Positions 54,571 through 63,970 of a stretch of DNA of 64,000 nt are shown here, in pieces. The stretch lies in contig NZ_CP041656.2 of assembly GCF_007290395.2 (NCBI RefSeq), positions 4,092,001 through 4,156,000 of the forward strand. The letters run 5' to 3'. The notes below the pieces were generated by a model. It saw nothing but the letters and a program-made list of their open reading frames with translations, had not been told where the DNA came from and searched no databases. Source of the DNA: Bradyrhizobium cosmicum (GTDB lineage Bacteria; Pseudomonadota; Alphaproteobacteria; Rhizobiales; Xanthobacteraceae). The translations under genes were made by a program, and so were the position numbers. Every line of letters starts with the position of its first letter. The first letter of the stretch is position 1.

Positions 54571-55929
54571 ATGTTCGACAAGATCCTCATAGCCAATCGC
54601 GGCGAGATCGCCCTTCGCATCCTGCGCGCCTGCAAGGAGCTCGGGATCGCGACCGTCGCCGTGCACTCGACTGCCGACGCTGACGCCATGCATGTGCGCC
54701 TGTCGGACGAAAGCGTGTGCATTGGGCCGCCGCCGTCCAAGGACAGCTATCTCAACGTACCCGCGCTGCTCGCGGCCTGCGAGATCACCGGCGCGGATGC
54801 CGTGCATCCCGGTTACGGCTTCCTGTCCGAGAACGCGCGCTTCGCCGAAATCCTCGGCGAGCACAATCTGCATTTCATCGGCCCCAAGGCCGAGCATATC
54901 CGTCTGATGGGCGACAAGATCGAGGCCAAGAAGACGGCCAGGAAGCTCGGCATCCCCGTCGTGCCCGGCTCCGACGGCGCGGTCGGCCCCGAGGACGACG
55001 CGATGGCGATCGCCAGGAAGATCGGCTTTCCCGTGCTGGTGAAGGCGGCAGCCGGCGGCGGCGGGCGCGGCATGAAGGTCGCGCAGAGCGAGGCGGACCT
55101 TCTGGTGGCTTTGTCGACGGCGGCGAACGAAGCGAAGTCGGCCTTCGGGGACGCCTCGGTCTATCTCGAGAAATATCTCCAGAAGCCGCGCCACATCGAA
55201 ATCCAGATCCTCGGCGACGGCCGCGGCGGCGCCATCCATCTCGGCGAGCGCGATTGCTCGCTGCAGCGCCGTCACCAGAAGGTCTGGGAGGAAGGCCCCT
55301 CGCCCGTGCTGGCCGCGGCGGCGCGCGCCAAGATCGGCGAGACCTGCGCCAAGGCGATGCGCGAGATGAAATATCTCGGCGTCGGCACGATCGAATTCCT
55401 GTTCGAGGACGGCGAGTTCTACTTCATCGAAATGAACACCCGCATCCAGGTCGAGCATCCCGTCACCGAGAGCATCACCGACATCGACCTCGTGCTGGAG
55501 CAGATCCGTATCGCCGCCGGCGGCGATCTGCCGGCCAAGCAGAACGAGATCCAGATCATCGGCCACGCGATCGAGTGCCGCATAAACGCCGAAAATCCGC
55601 AGACCTTTCGGCCTTCGCCGGGCCGCATCACGCAATACCACCCGCCGGGCGGGCTCGGTGTCCGCATCGATTCCGCAGTCTATCAGGGCTATACTATCCC
55701 GCCCTATTACGACTCCCTGGTGGGCAAGCTGATCGTGCACGGCAAGACCCGCGCCGAATGCCTGATGCGACTGCGCAGGGCGCTGGACGAGATGGTGGTC
55801 GAGGGCATCGAGACGACGCTACCGCTGTTCCGCGACCTGGTTCGCGAGGACGACATCATCAACGGCGACTACCACATCCACTGGCTGGAGCAGTACCTCG
55901 CGGGCAAGGCTGCCCCCGCCGCGAAATAA
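54571..55929 (+). CDS. accC: Biotin carboxylase subunit of acetyl-CoA carboxylase
   Basis: The ATP-grasp enzyme that carboxylates the biotin of AccB. The 452-residue length is standard. It begins [20 protein letters not shown], has the glycine-rich ATP lid [11 protein letters not shown], catalytic and metal residues in [20 protein letters not shown], and the bicarbonate-site EHPVTE. No biotinyl domain is fused, so it works with the separate AccB. The carboxyltransferase genes are not in this window. Confidence 0.98.
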   Translation: MFDKILIANRGEIALRILRACKELGIATVAVHSTADADAMHVRLSDESVCIGPPPSKDSYLNVPALLAACEITGADAVHPGYGFLSENARFAEILGEHNLHFIGPKAEHIRLMGDKIEAKKTARKLGIPVVPGSDGAVGPEDDAMAIARKIGFPVLVKAAAGGGGRGMKVAQSEADLLVALSTAANEAKSAFGDASVYLEKYLQKPRHIEIQILGDGRGGAIHLGERDCSLQRRHQKVWEEGPSPVLAAAARAKIGETCAKAMREMKYLGVGTIEFLFEDGEFYFIEMNTRIQVEHPVTESITDIDLVLEQIRIAAGGDLPAKQNEIQIIGHAIECRINAENPQTFRPSPGRITQYHPPGGLGVRIDSAVYQGYTIPPYYDSLVGKLIVHGKTRAECLMRLRRALDEMVVEGIETTLPLFRDLVREDDIINGDYHIHWLEQYLAGKAAPAAK

Positions 55930-56035
55930 CTTCAGCGGACCATGGAACTCGGTGGCCTGAACCGCGTTCTGGTTCGGTTGGGACGGTTCCAAGGGGGCGT
56001 ATTGAACTTCACGAGCGTAACAGGGCGAGACCGTC

Positions 56036-57553
56036 GTGACGGCTGAGGCGCAGCGGCGGCGCGCGGTTTGGCACGTCCTGCTGGTGACAGCGGGGCTTTT
56101 GGTGTTGGCCGTGATCAGCGCCGGCTCGGTCTATCTCGTCAACAAGGCAAGAGACGACAACAAGTGGGTCCTTCACACCATCGAGGTGGAGAACCAGCTC
56201 AACACTCTGCTGCTTGAAATCCGCCGGGCCGAAAGCGGCGCTCGCGGCTTTCTGTTGACCCAGGGGCAGACTTTCAAGACCGACCACGAGAAGGCCGTCG
56301 CGGCCATCCGTCCTGTCCTCGACCGGGTCACGCGCCTGACCAGCGACAATCCGCTGCAACGTGACAGCATGGAGAAGCTGCACACGGCCATCGATAGCCG
56401 TCTCGGCCAATTCGCACAGGAAATGGACTTCATTCGGCGGGGACAGCCCGACCGGGCTACGGCGCTCGTCCGCGAGGCCGCCGCTGCGGACACCACGTCC
56501 GCAATCAGCCGCACCGCGGGCGCAATGATCGAGGAAGAGGAGCGACTGTTCCGCCTTCGCTCGATGAACGCGGACCGTAGCCAGACCTTCGCCGCATCGA
56601 TGACGGCCATCGGCTCCGCCCTCGTCGTACTGCTGGCGCTGATTTCGACCTGGCTGGTCCGGCGCTCCGCGCGGGCCCGCGACGAGGCCGAGACGCGGCT
56701 GCGCGACGCCAATCTCAACCTGGAGGCCATCGTCGACGAGCGCACGGCGGACCTGCGCGAAGCCAACAACGAGATCCAGCGCTTTGCCTATATCGTCAGC
56801 CACGATCTGCGCTCGCCTCTGGTCAACATCATGGGCTTTACCAGCGAACTCGAGGAGCTCAGCGGCGACGTCTTCCGCCGCATCGGCGGGCTCACCCAGG
56901 CCGCGACCGGCGGGCCGCCGCCGGCTGCCGGCGAAATCGCGCTCGAAGGCCCCGACAAGCAGCTTTCGGCTGACTTCTCCGAAGCGCTCGGCTTCATCAA
57001 GTCGTCGATCGCCAAGATGGACCGCCTGATTTCGGCGATTCTCAATCTCACCCGCGAGGGCCGGCGCGAATTCGAGCCGGTGAAGATCGACACACGCGAG
57101 CTGATCGAGGCGATCGTGTCGACGCTGGCGCATCAGGCCTCGGAAGCCCAGGCCGAGATCCACGTCGAACCGCTGCCGAATATCGTCAGCGACCGTCTTG
57201 CGCTGGAGCAGATTTTCTCCAATCTGATCGACAACGGGATTAAGTATCTCAAGAACGGCGTTCCCGGCGAGATCAGAATCCGGGGGCGCACCAAGCTCGG
57301 ATACGCTATCTTCGAGATCAGCGATAACGGCCGCGGCATCGACCCGAAGGATCATCAGCGGATCTTCGACCTGTTCCGGCGTGCGGGAACCCAGGACAAA
57401 CCCGGTCAGGGCATCGGTCTTGCGCATGTGCGTGCACTTGTGCGTCGCCTCGGGGGCACCATGTCGGTATCGTCGGAACTGAATACGGGCAGCACCTTCA
57501 TCGTTACGCTGCCGATCAACTGGAACGCCAGCAACCGGAACTCGGACCAATGA
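56036..57553 (+). CDS. Membrane sensor histidine kinase with CHASE3 domain
   Basis: A 505-residue kinase starting with GTG at 56036. Membrane segments at about 12-34 and 193-213 enclose a periplasmic CHASE3 sensor (EIRRAESGARGFLLTQGQ). A short coiled coil leads to the HisKA domain with phospho-acceptor H256 in YIVSHDLRSPLVNIMGF, interrupted by a proline/glycine-rich insertion (about 290-310). The ATPase has NLIDNGIKYL, DNGRGID and GQGIGLA. Its stop overlaps the next ATG (ATGA), coupling it to the receiver protein. Confidence 0.93.
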   Translation: MTAEAQRRRAVWHVLLVTAGLLVLAVISAGSVYLVNKARDDNKWVLHTIEVENQLNTLLLEIRRAESGARGFLLTQGQTFKTDHEKAVAAIRPVLDRVTRLTSDNPLQRDSMEKLHTAIDSRLGQFAQEMDFIRRGQPDRATALVREAAAADTTSAISRTAGAMIEEEERLFRLRSMNADRSQTFAASMTAIGSALVVLLALISTWLVRRSARARDEAETRLRDANLNLEAIVDERTADLREANNEIQRFAYIVSHDLRSPLVNIMGFTSELEELSGDVFRRIGGLTQAATGGPPPAAGEIALEGPDKQLSADFSEALGFIKSSIAKMDRLISAILNLTREGRREFEPVKIDTRELIEAIVSTLAHQASEAQAEIHVEPLPNIVSDRLALEQIFSNLIDNGIKYLKNGVPGEIRIRGRTKLGYAIFEISDNGRGIDPKDHQRIFDLFRRAGTQDKPGQGIGLAHVRALVRRLGGTMSVSSELNTGSTFIVTLPINWNASNRNSDQ

Positions 57554-57990
57554 CTCTGCCTGTCAGCATTATCATGATCGAGGACGACGAGGGACATGCG
57601 CGGCTGATCGAGCGCAACATCCGTCGCTCCGGCGTCAACAACGAGATCATCCCCTTCACCAACGGCACCGATGCGATGAAGCACCTGTTCGGCGCCGACG
57701 GCACCGGGCTCACGCAGAAGGGCAACGCGCTGCTGATCCTGCTCGACCTCAATCTTCCCGACATGACCGGGATCGATATCCTGAAGCAGATCAAGGAAAA
57801 CAAATATCTGAAGGCCTCGCCCGTGGTGGTGCTGACCACCACCGACGATTCCCAGGAAATCAAGCGCTGCTACGAGCTCGGCTGCAACGTCTACATCACC
57901 AAGCCGGTCAATTACGAGAATTTCGCCAACGCCATCCGGCAGCTGGGTCTGTTCTTCTCGGTCATCCAGGTCCCGCCCGCCGCCTCATGA
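57550..57990 (+). CDS. Single-domain response regulator (Rcp1-like)
   Basis: A 146-residue stand-alone receiver. The acidic pair is in IIMIEDDEGHARLIERN, the phospho-acceptor is D66 in LLDLNLPDMTG, and the conserved Thr and Lys are in VVVLTTTDD and VYITKPVNYENF. With no output domain it probably relays phosphate or binds a partner. The genes on both sides overlap it by 4 bases, so kinase, receiver and hybrid kinase are made together. Confidence 0.95.
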   Translation: MTLPVSIIMIEDDEGHARLIERNIRRSGVNNEIIPFTNGTDAMKHLFGADGTGLTQKGNALLILLDLNLPDMTGIDILKQIKENKYLKASPVVVLTTTDDSQEIKRCYELGCNVYITKPVNYENFANAIRQLGLFFSVIQVPPAAS

Positions 57991-59090
57991 ACCAGCGCAC
58001 GCCCACATTGCTCTACATCGACGACGACGCGGCGCTGGCACGCCTTGTCGATCGCGGCCTGACGCGACGCGGCTACAAGGTGGTCCATGCCGCCAGCGGC
58101 GAGGAAGGCCTCGAGCAGATCCGTCGCGCGCAGATCGAGGGCGGCATCGATGTCGTGGCGCTCGACCAGTACATGCCCGGACTCGACGGGCTGGAGACGC
58201 TCGAGCAGATCATGGCGATCGCGGGCGCACCGCCCGTGGTGTTCGTCACCGCCTCGCAGGATTCCAGCATCGCGGTCACCGCGCTGAAGGCGGGCGCGTC
58301 CGACTATCTCGTCAAGGACGTCAGGGGCGACTTCATCCCGCTGCTCCACGTCGCTGCCGACGGCGCGCTGCGCCAGGCCGAATTGCAGAAGGCGCGCGAG
58401 GAAGCCGAAGCCGAGATCCACGCCTCGCGCGACCGCTACGCGGCCCTCGCCGCCGAACGCGAGCTCTTGCTGCGCGAGGTCAACCACCGCGTTGGCAACT
58501 CGCTCCAGATCATCGCCTCGCTGCTGCATCTGCAGGCAAGCTCCGCCGGCCAGGACGAGGTCAAGGCGGCGCTCACCAACGCGATGGGGCGCGTCGCCGC
58601 GGTGGCGCAGGTGCATCGCCGCCTCTACACCTCGCAGGATCTGAAGAGCGTCGTCCTCAATCAATATCTGGACTCCCTGCTCGAGGATTTGCGGCGCTCG
58701 GCCGAAGGCAACCGGATGTCGCGCCTGACGGTGAAGGCCGAGGCGATCGAGATCGATCCGGACCGCGCCGTCGCCGTCGGCATCATCGTCAACGAGCTGG
58801 TGATGAACGCGGTGAAATACGCCTATCCCGACGGCGCCGGCCCCATCCATGTCGAGCTGACCTCGCAGGGCGACGATCTGCTGCTGTCGATCACGGACGA
58901 CGGCGTCGGCGACAAGGTCAAGGCCGATCCGCGCTCCACCGGCATGGGCCAGCGCATCGTCGCGGCGATGGCCACCAAGCTGGATGCCACCGTCGAGCGC
59001 GACCCCGCCCATTCCGGCACCCGCATTCTCCTCAAGTTCCGCCGCGTGCCAACGACGCCCCACCGGGCGAGCAGCGCCGCGGCGAGCTGA
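57987..59090 (+). CDS. Receiver-histidine kinase hybrid (HisKA_2 / HWE-like)
   Basis: A 367-residue soluble protein. An N-terminal receiver (about 7-125) has D60 in [14 protein letters not shown] coiled coil (about 130-160) precedes a HisKA_2 domain with acceptor H167 in [20 protein letters not shown]. The kinase ATPase follows, with [15 protein letters not shown] and DDGVGDK. A receiver placed before the kinase suggests that phosphorylation by the upstream kinase gates a second kinase. It overlaps the single-domain receiver gene by 4 bases. The output target is not encoded nearby. Confidence 0.94.
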   Translation: MNQRTPTLLYIDDDAALARLVDRGLTRRGYKVVHAASGEEGLEQIRRAQIEGGIDVVALDQYMPGLDGLETLEQIMAIAGAPPVVFVTASQDSSIAVTALKAGASDYLVKDVRGDFIPLLHVAADGALRQAELQKAREEAEAEIHASRDRYAALAAERELLLREVNHRVGNSLQIIASLLHLQASSAGQDEVKAALTNAMGRVAAVAQVHRRLYTSQDLKSVVLNQYLDSLLEDLRRSAEGNRMSRLTVKAEAIEIDPDRAVAVGIIVNELVMNAVKYAYPDGAGPIHVELTSQGDDLLLSITDDGVGDKVKADPRSTGMGQRIVAAMATKLDATVERDPAHSGTRILLKFRRVPTTPHRASSAAAS

Positions 59091-59154
59091 CCCGCGATTG
59101 CACGGGGTTCCTCACCATCGCAACCCCACCGCGATCCTGCTATTGTTGCGAACC

Positions 59155-59835
59155 ATGACTTCGCGCGACTCCGCTTCGTCTGAAATCACGCCGGCCGTGC
59201 TGCTGCGGGCCTATGCCTGCGGCATCTTCCCGATGGCCGAAAGCGCCGACGATCCGACCCTGTTCTGGGTCGAGCCGGAATTGCGCGGCGTGATCCCGCT
59301 CGCGGGATTTCGCGTCGCCTCGCGGCTCGCGCGCACCGTGCGTTCGGATCTGTTTCGCGTGACCGTCAACACCGCCTTCAAGGCGACCATCGCCGGCTGC
59401 GCCGCGCCGCAGCCCGGACGCGAGGACACCTGGATCAACAAGCGCATCCGTGACCTCTATGGCGGCCTCTACGACCTCGGCCATTGCCACAGCGTCGAGG
59501 CCTGGCAGGGCGACGATCTCGTCGGCGGGCTCTACGGCGTCAGCCTCGGACGCGCCTTCTTCGGCGAGAGCATGTTTCACACCGCACGCGATGCCTCGAA
59601 GGTCGCGCTGGTGCACCTGGTCGCGCGGCTCATTCATGGCGGCTTCGAGCTGCTCGACACGCAATACGTCACCGAGCATTTGAAGAGTTTTGGCGCGGTC
59701 GAGATTCCGCGGCGGCGCTACACGGCGCTGCTCGACAAGGCCCTCGCCGGCGAGCCCGGCGATTTCCTCAGGCTCGCAGGAGGCGCCGCGATCCCGGGCG
59801 CACGAGCGCTCGAGATCATCGCTTCCCGGCAATAA
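59155..59835 (+). CDS. aat: Leucyl/phenylalanyl-tRNA--protein transferase
   Basis: A 226-residue N-degron enzyme that adds Leu or Phe to proteins with N-terminal Arg or Lys, marking them for ClpSAP. Motifs are canonical: [61 protein letters not shown] and [20 protein letters not shown]. The ATG at 59155 gives the conserved N-terminus; the frame extends upstream without homology. It is convergent with the DUF2155 gene, a conserved pairing in Rhizobiales. Confidence 0.97.
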   Translation: MTSRDSASSEITPAVLLRAYACGIFPMAESADDPTLFWVEPELRGVIPLAGFRVASRLARTVRSDLFRVTVNTAFKATIAGCAAPQPGREDTWINKRIRDLYGGLYDLGHCHSVEAWQGDDLVGGLYGVSLGRAFFGESMFHTARDASKVALVHLVARLIHGGFELLDTQYVTEHLKSFGAVEIPRRRYTALLDKALAGEPGDFLRLAGGAAIPGARALEIIASRQ

Positions 59836-59872
59836 GTCTGAGAGCCTGGCGGCCGAACCCGGGGGATTTGGC

Positions 59873-60862
59873 CTAGCGGCCAAACCCCGGAATACCGAAC
59901 AGACCCGGACGCTGCTCCGGCGGCGGGGGCGGTGGCGGCGCCGGTTGCTGCTGCTGGATCGGCGGCAAGGGCTGCGGAGGACGCTGCTGCACGGCCTGCT
60001 TGGGCGCGGCCTTCTTCTGCGCGGGTGGCGGGGGTGCCGTGGCCGGCTTGTTCGCGGGATCTGGCGCCGCCGTCGCGATGGTCTGCTGCGGCTCTTTGCA
60101 GTCGGTCAGCCAGATGTCGTAGATCGGGTGCTCGACGCCGTGCAGGCCGGGGCTCGCCGCATACATCCAGCCCGAGAAGATGCGCTTCACCTCGCCCTGC
60201 AAGGTGATCTCGTCGACCTCGACGAAGGCGTCGGTATTGGCGGCTTCCGTCGCCGGCCGCGTGTAGCAGGCGTCGGTCTTGACCCTGAGCGCACCGAACT
60301 GGACCGTCTCGCCGATATCCTCGTCGAAATTGATGATGCGTCCGGTGATCTTGTCGAGGCCGGAGAAGGTCGCCTTCTTGTTCACGATCTTCTGGGCCGG
60401 CGGCTCGGTCACGACCTCGTCGCCCGGCTGCAGGCTCGCCGGCGTCTGCGGCACCGGCCCGCCCTTCTGCTGGGGCTGGCGCTGACCGGGCGCACCCGGG
60501 GCGCCCTGCGGCGGCGCGACCGCGACGGGCGGCACCTGGTTCGGCGGCGCGGCGGCGGAGCCCGGCGGCGGCGCCAGCGGCTGGGACTCGACCGGCCCCG
60601 GCATCACGTTGCCCTGCCGTCCCTGGGGCGGCGGCATCGGACGCGACGGCAGCACGCGGCCCTGCGGCGGCAGCGCGGGGACCTCCTCGTCGTCCTCATC
60701 GGGCATCTGCGGCTGCGGCTGACCACGCGGAATCGCGCCGGGCGGCCGCGGCGGCGGATCGGAGAAGATCGTGCCGATCTGCGCCTGCGCGGGCGTCGCA
60801 ACCGTCAGTGCGGTGGCGGCCAGAAGCGCCGCAAGACTTGTCAGGGTAAAGGTTCGAACCAT
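59873..60862 (-). CDS. DUF2155 domain periplasmic protein
   Basis: 329 residues from the ATG at 60862, which gives a normal signal peptide (cleavage after AQA); an earlier ATG at 60904 would add 14 polar residues. A proline/glutamine-rich segment (about 30-150) precedes the DUF2155 domain (about 155-260, TGRIINFDEDIGETVQFGAL, then FVEVDEITLQGEVKRIFSGW and HPIYDIWLTDCKE). A second proline-rich tail follows. The role is unknown. The stop lies in the loop of a small hairpin (59867-59884). Confidence 0.88.
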   Translation of the reverse strand: MVRTFTLTSLAALLAATALTVATPAQAQIGTIFSDPPPRPPGAIPRGQPQPQMPDEDDEEVPALPPQGRVLPSRPMPPPQGRQGNVMPGPVESQPLAPPPGSAAAPPNQVPPVAVAPPQGAPGAPGQRQPQQKGGPVPQTPASLQPGDEVVTEPPAQKIVNKKATFSGLDKITGRIINFDEDIGETVQFGALRVKTDACYTRPATEAANTDAFVEVDEITLQGEVKRIFSGWMYAASPGLHGVEHPIYDIWLTDCKEPQQTIATAAPDPANKPATAPPPPAQKKAAPKQAVQQRPPQPLPPIQQQQPAPPPPPPPEQRPGLFGIPGFGR

Positions 60863-61110
60863 TGTCTCGCGCGGCTTCAACAGCGAATCGGGCTTGCTGG
60901 ACATTCTACAGGGGATACCGCCGCTCGCAGGTCATCGGGTTAACACGGCGAATACGGCGGGGAAAGGGCGGCATTCCTGCCCTGTCCGGCGCCATCTGGC
61001 CAGAGCGGCGGCCGAGTGGGATAGTCGGCAAGCTCCTCCCCGGGGCCGAGGCGGGCATCGCCCCCGAAAATTGCGTCCAACGATAACCAGAACCTCAAGG
61101 GTCCCTCCCC

Positions 61111-62058
61111 ATGCCCGTCGTGCTCGATCCCGATGCCGCCGCCGTCTACAAGGCCTTCCAGGAGGCCGGCCGGCCCGCCTACGAGAGCCTGACCGCGGAC
61201 GAAGCGCGCGCCTATTACGCGCAGGCCCGCTTTGCCACCAATCCTGACGCCCCGGAGCTGGCGCGCGTCGCGCCGCTTGCGATCCCGGCTCCGCACGGCA
61301 CGATCCCGGCACGCATCTATGTTCCGAAGCAGCCACGTCTGCAGCATGGCCTGTCGCCCGCTCTGGTGTTCTTCCACGGCGGCGGCTGGGTGATCGGCGA
61401 TCTCGACTCCCACGATGTCGTCTGCCGCCAGCTTGCCGACGCTGGCGCGTTGGTCGTCATATCGATCGACTATCGCCTCGCGCCCGAGCACAAATTTCCC
61501 GCCGCCGCCGATGACGCGATCGCCGCCACCAAATGGATCGCCGCCAACGCGCGCGAGCTCGGCATCGACGCCGCGCGCCTCTCGATCGGCGGCGACAGCG
61601 CCGGCGGCAACCTTGCGGCCGTGGTCGCGCTCGCGGCGCGTGACGGCGACGGTCCGAAAATCGCAGGCCAGGTCCTGATCTACCCGGCGACCGATTTCGC
61701 CATGACGCACGGCTCGCACAGCGAGCCCGAGACCAGCGTGCTGCTGACGCATTCGGTGATCCGCTGGTTCCGCGATCACTACCTCAACGGCGCCGCCGAC
61801 ATCCACGATTGGCGCGCCTCGCCGGCACGCGCGACAAACCTTGCCGGCCTGCCGCCGGCCTATGTGCTGACCGCCGGCGCCGATCCCCTGCGCGACGAAG
61901 GCGACGAATACGCCGCGCGCCTCAAGCAGGCCGGCGTGCCCGTCACGTACAAGCACTATCCCGGCCAGTTCCACGGCTTCTTCACGATGGGCAAATTGCT
62001 CCAGCAGGCCAATGTCGCCGTCAGCGAGATCGGCGCGTGGCTGAAGGGATTCGGCTGA
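61111..62058 (+). CDS. Alpha/beta hydrolase (HSL-family esterase/lipase)
   Basis: A 315-residue cytoplasmic carboxylesterase of the hormone-sensitive lipase family. The oxyanion motif HGGGW starts at H89. The nucleophile is S163 in GGDSAGGN, the acid is D258 in GADPLRDEGD, and the histidine is H288 in GQFHGFF. All catalytic residues are intact. It probably hydrolyses short-chain esters; the natural substrate is unknown. It is not linked to the toxin-antitoxin pair downstream. Confidence 0.95.
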   Translation: MPVVLDPDAAAVYKAFQEAGRPAYESLTADEARAYYAQARFATNPDAPELARVAPLAIPAPHGTIPARIYVPKQPRLQHGLSPALVFFHGGGWVIGDLDSHDVVCRQLADAGALVVISIDYRLAPEHKFPAAADDAIAATKWIAANARELGIDAARLSIGGDSAGGNLAAVVALAARDGDGPKIAGQVLIYPATDFAMTHGSHSEPETSVLLTHSVIRWFRDHYLNGAADIHDWRASPARATNLAGLPPAYVLTAGADPLRDEGDEYAARLKQAGVPVTYKHYPGQFHGFFTMGKLLQQANVAVSEIGAWLKGFG

Positions 62059-62116
62059 CGCGTGACGATCCGCAAGCGTTGGCCTGTCCCTTGACGAAGG
62101 CCATCAGCGGCCGCAT

Positions 62117-62142
62117 ATTCTGGCCAGAAATTCTGGCTAGAA
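62117..62142. promoter_or_regulatory. Tandem palindromic operator of the toxin-antitoxin operon
   Basis: Two abutting 13-base copies of ATTCTGGC[C/T]AGAA lie at 62117-62129 and 62130-62142. The first contains the perfect palindrome TTCTGGCCAGAA. They end 23 bases before the antitoxin ATG, fitting autoregulation by an antitoxin dimer pair. Confidence 0.7.
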
Positions 62143-62165
62143 TAACGGAACTGGAAAGACTGAAC

Positions 62166-62423
62166 ATGTCCAAGCGAGTCTGGTCGGTGCAGGACGCAAA
62201 GAACCGCTTCAGCGAGGTGGTCATTGCGGCGCAACGCGCGCCACAGACCGTGACGCGGCATGGCAAACCCGCTGTGGTGATCCTGAATGCCGCGGAGTTT
62301 GAACGCCTGCAGGAGCTGCAACGCGCGCGGGCACCCTCTCTTTCCGATCTGCTTCTTGAAATGCCGCAAGACGACGAGGAATTTCCGCGCGCGCGCATCG
62401 CAATTCGTGACGTCGGCCTCTGA
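62166..62423 (+). CDS. Type II antitoxin, Phd/YefM family
   Basis: An 85-residue protein with the Phd/YefM N-terminal DNA-binding fold (WSVQDAKNRFSEVVIAAQRA, then TRHGKPAVVILNAAEFERLQ). A flexible acidic C-terminus would wrap the toxin. It should neutralise the PIN toxin and repress the operon through the tandem palindrome just upstream. Its stop shares one base with the toxin ATG (TGATG). Confidence 0.93.
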   Translation: MSKRVWSVQDAKNRFSEVVIAAQRAPQTVTRHGKPAVVILNAAEFERLQELQRARAPSLSDLLLEMPQDDEEFPRARIAIRDVGL

Positions 62424-62833
62424 TGTTTCTGCTCGACACCGTCACGCTGTCCGAACTGCGTCGGACCAGACGCAACCCGTCCGTGGTCGCCTGGATGGAG
62501 CGGCAGCGAACGGCCGATCTTTTCCTCAGCGTCGTCAGCATCGGCGAAATCGAACGCGGAATCGCGCGTCAACGCGCTGCAGATCCGAGCTTTGCAGATG
62601 CGCTCGCCGGCTGGCTGGATCGCCTTCTCGCTCTCTACGGCACACAAATCCTGCCGTTTGATCTGCAGACCGCACGTCGCTGGGGGACTCTCAGTGCCGC
62701 GCTCGGCAATGAAAGCGCCGACCTCATGATCGCCGCCACGGCGCTCGAGCACGGGCTGACCGTCGTGACGCGCAATGTGTCGGATTTCAAGCCGGCGGGA
62801 GTCCGCATCGTCAATCCATTTGAAGGCAAGTAG
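62423..62833 (+). CDS. Type II toxin, PIN domain (VapC/FitB-like)
   Basis: A 136-residue PIN-domain ribonuclease. The first acidic residue is D5 in FLLDTVTLSELRR, where most relatives read LDTN. A central glutamate lies in VVSIGEIERGI and further acids in ESADLMIAATALEHGLTVVT and TRNVSDF. It would cleave RNA (tRNA or rRNA in studied relatives) when the antitoxin is lost. It is translationally coupled to the Phd-type antitoxin. Confidence 0.92.
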   Translation: MFLLDTVTLSELRRTRRNPSVVAWMERQRTADLFLSVVSIGEIERGIARQRAADPSFADALAGWLDRLLALYGTQILPFDLQTARRWGTLSAALGNESADLMIAATALEHGLTVVTRNVSDFKPAGVRIVNPFEGK

Positions 62834-62874
62834 CCAGCCTCGCCCCTCGAATTGCCATCCCCGGACACTTCAAA

Positions 62875-63873
62875 ATGCACTCTGCTGTTTTGCGCGCACT
62901 GACCTGGCTCGGCGGCCAGGGCACGCGCGCGGTCGCCGCCGTCGTGTTCGTCGCCATGGCGGTTCCGCCGCTGGGCGTGCTGCTGCGGCCCTACATCACC
63001 GAAGCCATCTTCGTTCTGCTCTGCATCTCCTTCATGCGGGTCGATCTGGCCGCGCTCCACCACCATCTGCGCCGGCCGGCGCTGGTGGCGACCGCCACGG
63101 TCTGGACCACGATCGGCGTGCCGCTGATCGTGGGGCTGATCGCGCATGTCACCGGGCTTACCAGCCGCTCGCCCGGTCTCTTCCTCGCGCTGATGCTGCA
63201 GGGCATGGCCTCGCCGATGATGGCAGCGCCAGCGCTGGCCGCGCTGATGGGCCTCGATGCCACGCTCGTGCTGGTCACGCTGGTGGCTTCAACCGCGCTG
63301 GTGCCGTTCACGGCCTCGCTGTTCGCAGGCCTCTTCCTCGGCGACATGCTCAGCATCTCGCCGCCGGCGCTGGGCCTGAAGCTATCAGGCATCCTCGCGG
63401 CATCGCTGCTGGCCGCAACCTTGATCCGATGGACCTTCGGCGCGGACGCGATCCAGCGTCACAAGAAGCCGATCGACGGCTTCAACATCATCATCCTCCT
63501 GGCCTTCGCGGCCGCGATCATGGGCGATGTCGCAAGCGAGCTCGTGGCTCAGCCCCTGTTCACGATCGGTCTCGCGGCGCTGTCCTTCGCGATCTATTTC
63601 ACGCTGCTCGCCGTGACCACGCTGCTGTTCCGCCGCATCGGCTACGAGCGCGCCCTGGCGCTCGGGCTGATGGTGTCACAGCGCAATCTCGGCCTGATGC
63701 TGGCCGCGACCGCCGGCGCGCTGCCGCCCACCACATGGCTCTATTTCGCGATGACGCAGTTTCCGATTCATCTGGCGCCCTACATGCTGATGCCGATCGC
63801 GCGGCGCTTCACGGCGCGGGCGGTGACTTCCGGCACCGCGCCGGTGAGCAGCAAGCCTGGGCATGTGCTCTGA
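62875..63873 (+). CDS. SBF/BASS-like sodium-dependent transporter family protein
   Basis: A 332-residue inner-membrane protein with about ten hydrophobic segments. The pattern of two inverted five-helix repeats, with crossover-type stretches such as LMLQGMASPMMAAPALAALM and LMVSQRNLGLMLAATAGALP, resembles bile acid:sodium symporters and related carriers. The family call is moderately sure; the substrate is unknown. It starts 41 bases after the toxin stop and may have its own promoter. Confidence 0.75.
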   Translation: MHSAVLRALTWLGGQGTRAVAAVVFVAMAVPPLGVLLRPYITEAIFVLLCISFMRVDLAALHHHLRRPALVATATVWTTIGVPLIVGLIAHVTGLTSRSPGLFLALMLQGMASPMMAAPALAALMGLDATLVLVTLVASTALVPFTASLFAGLFLGDMLSISPPALGLKLSGILAASLLAATLIRWTFGADAIQRHKKPIDGFNIIILLAFAAAIMGDVASELVAQPLFTIGLAALSFAIYFTLLAVTTLLFRRIGYERALALGLMVSQRNLGLMLAATAGALPPTTWLYFAMTQFPIHLAPYMLMPIARRFTARAVTSGTAPVSSKPGHVL

Positions 63874-63970
63874 AGCGATAACGGGAATGCTCCAAACGGG
63901 ACATTCCGAATGTCGCTTCTCTCGTCCCAAATTTACCCTTGCCAGGGGGAGCCAGCTCTGCTGACAGGCG

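Noticed and set aside
60849..60866. GGTTCGAACC, resembling a tRNA T-arm
   Set aside because: It is the start of the DUF2155 coding sequence (ATG GTT CGA ACC) and no acceptor or anticodon arm can be built around it.
61809..62165. Upstream open frame before the antitoxin
   Set aside because: It overlaps the esterase in another frame; family similarity begins only at the ATG at 62166.
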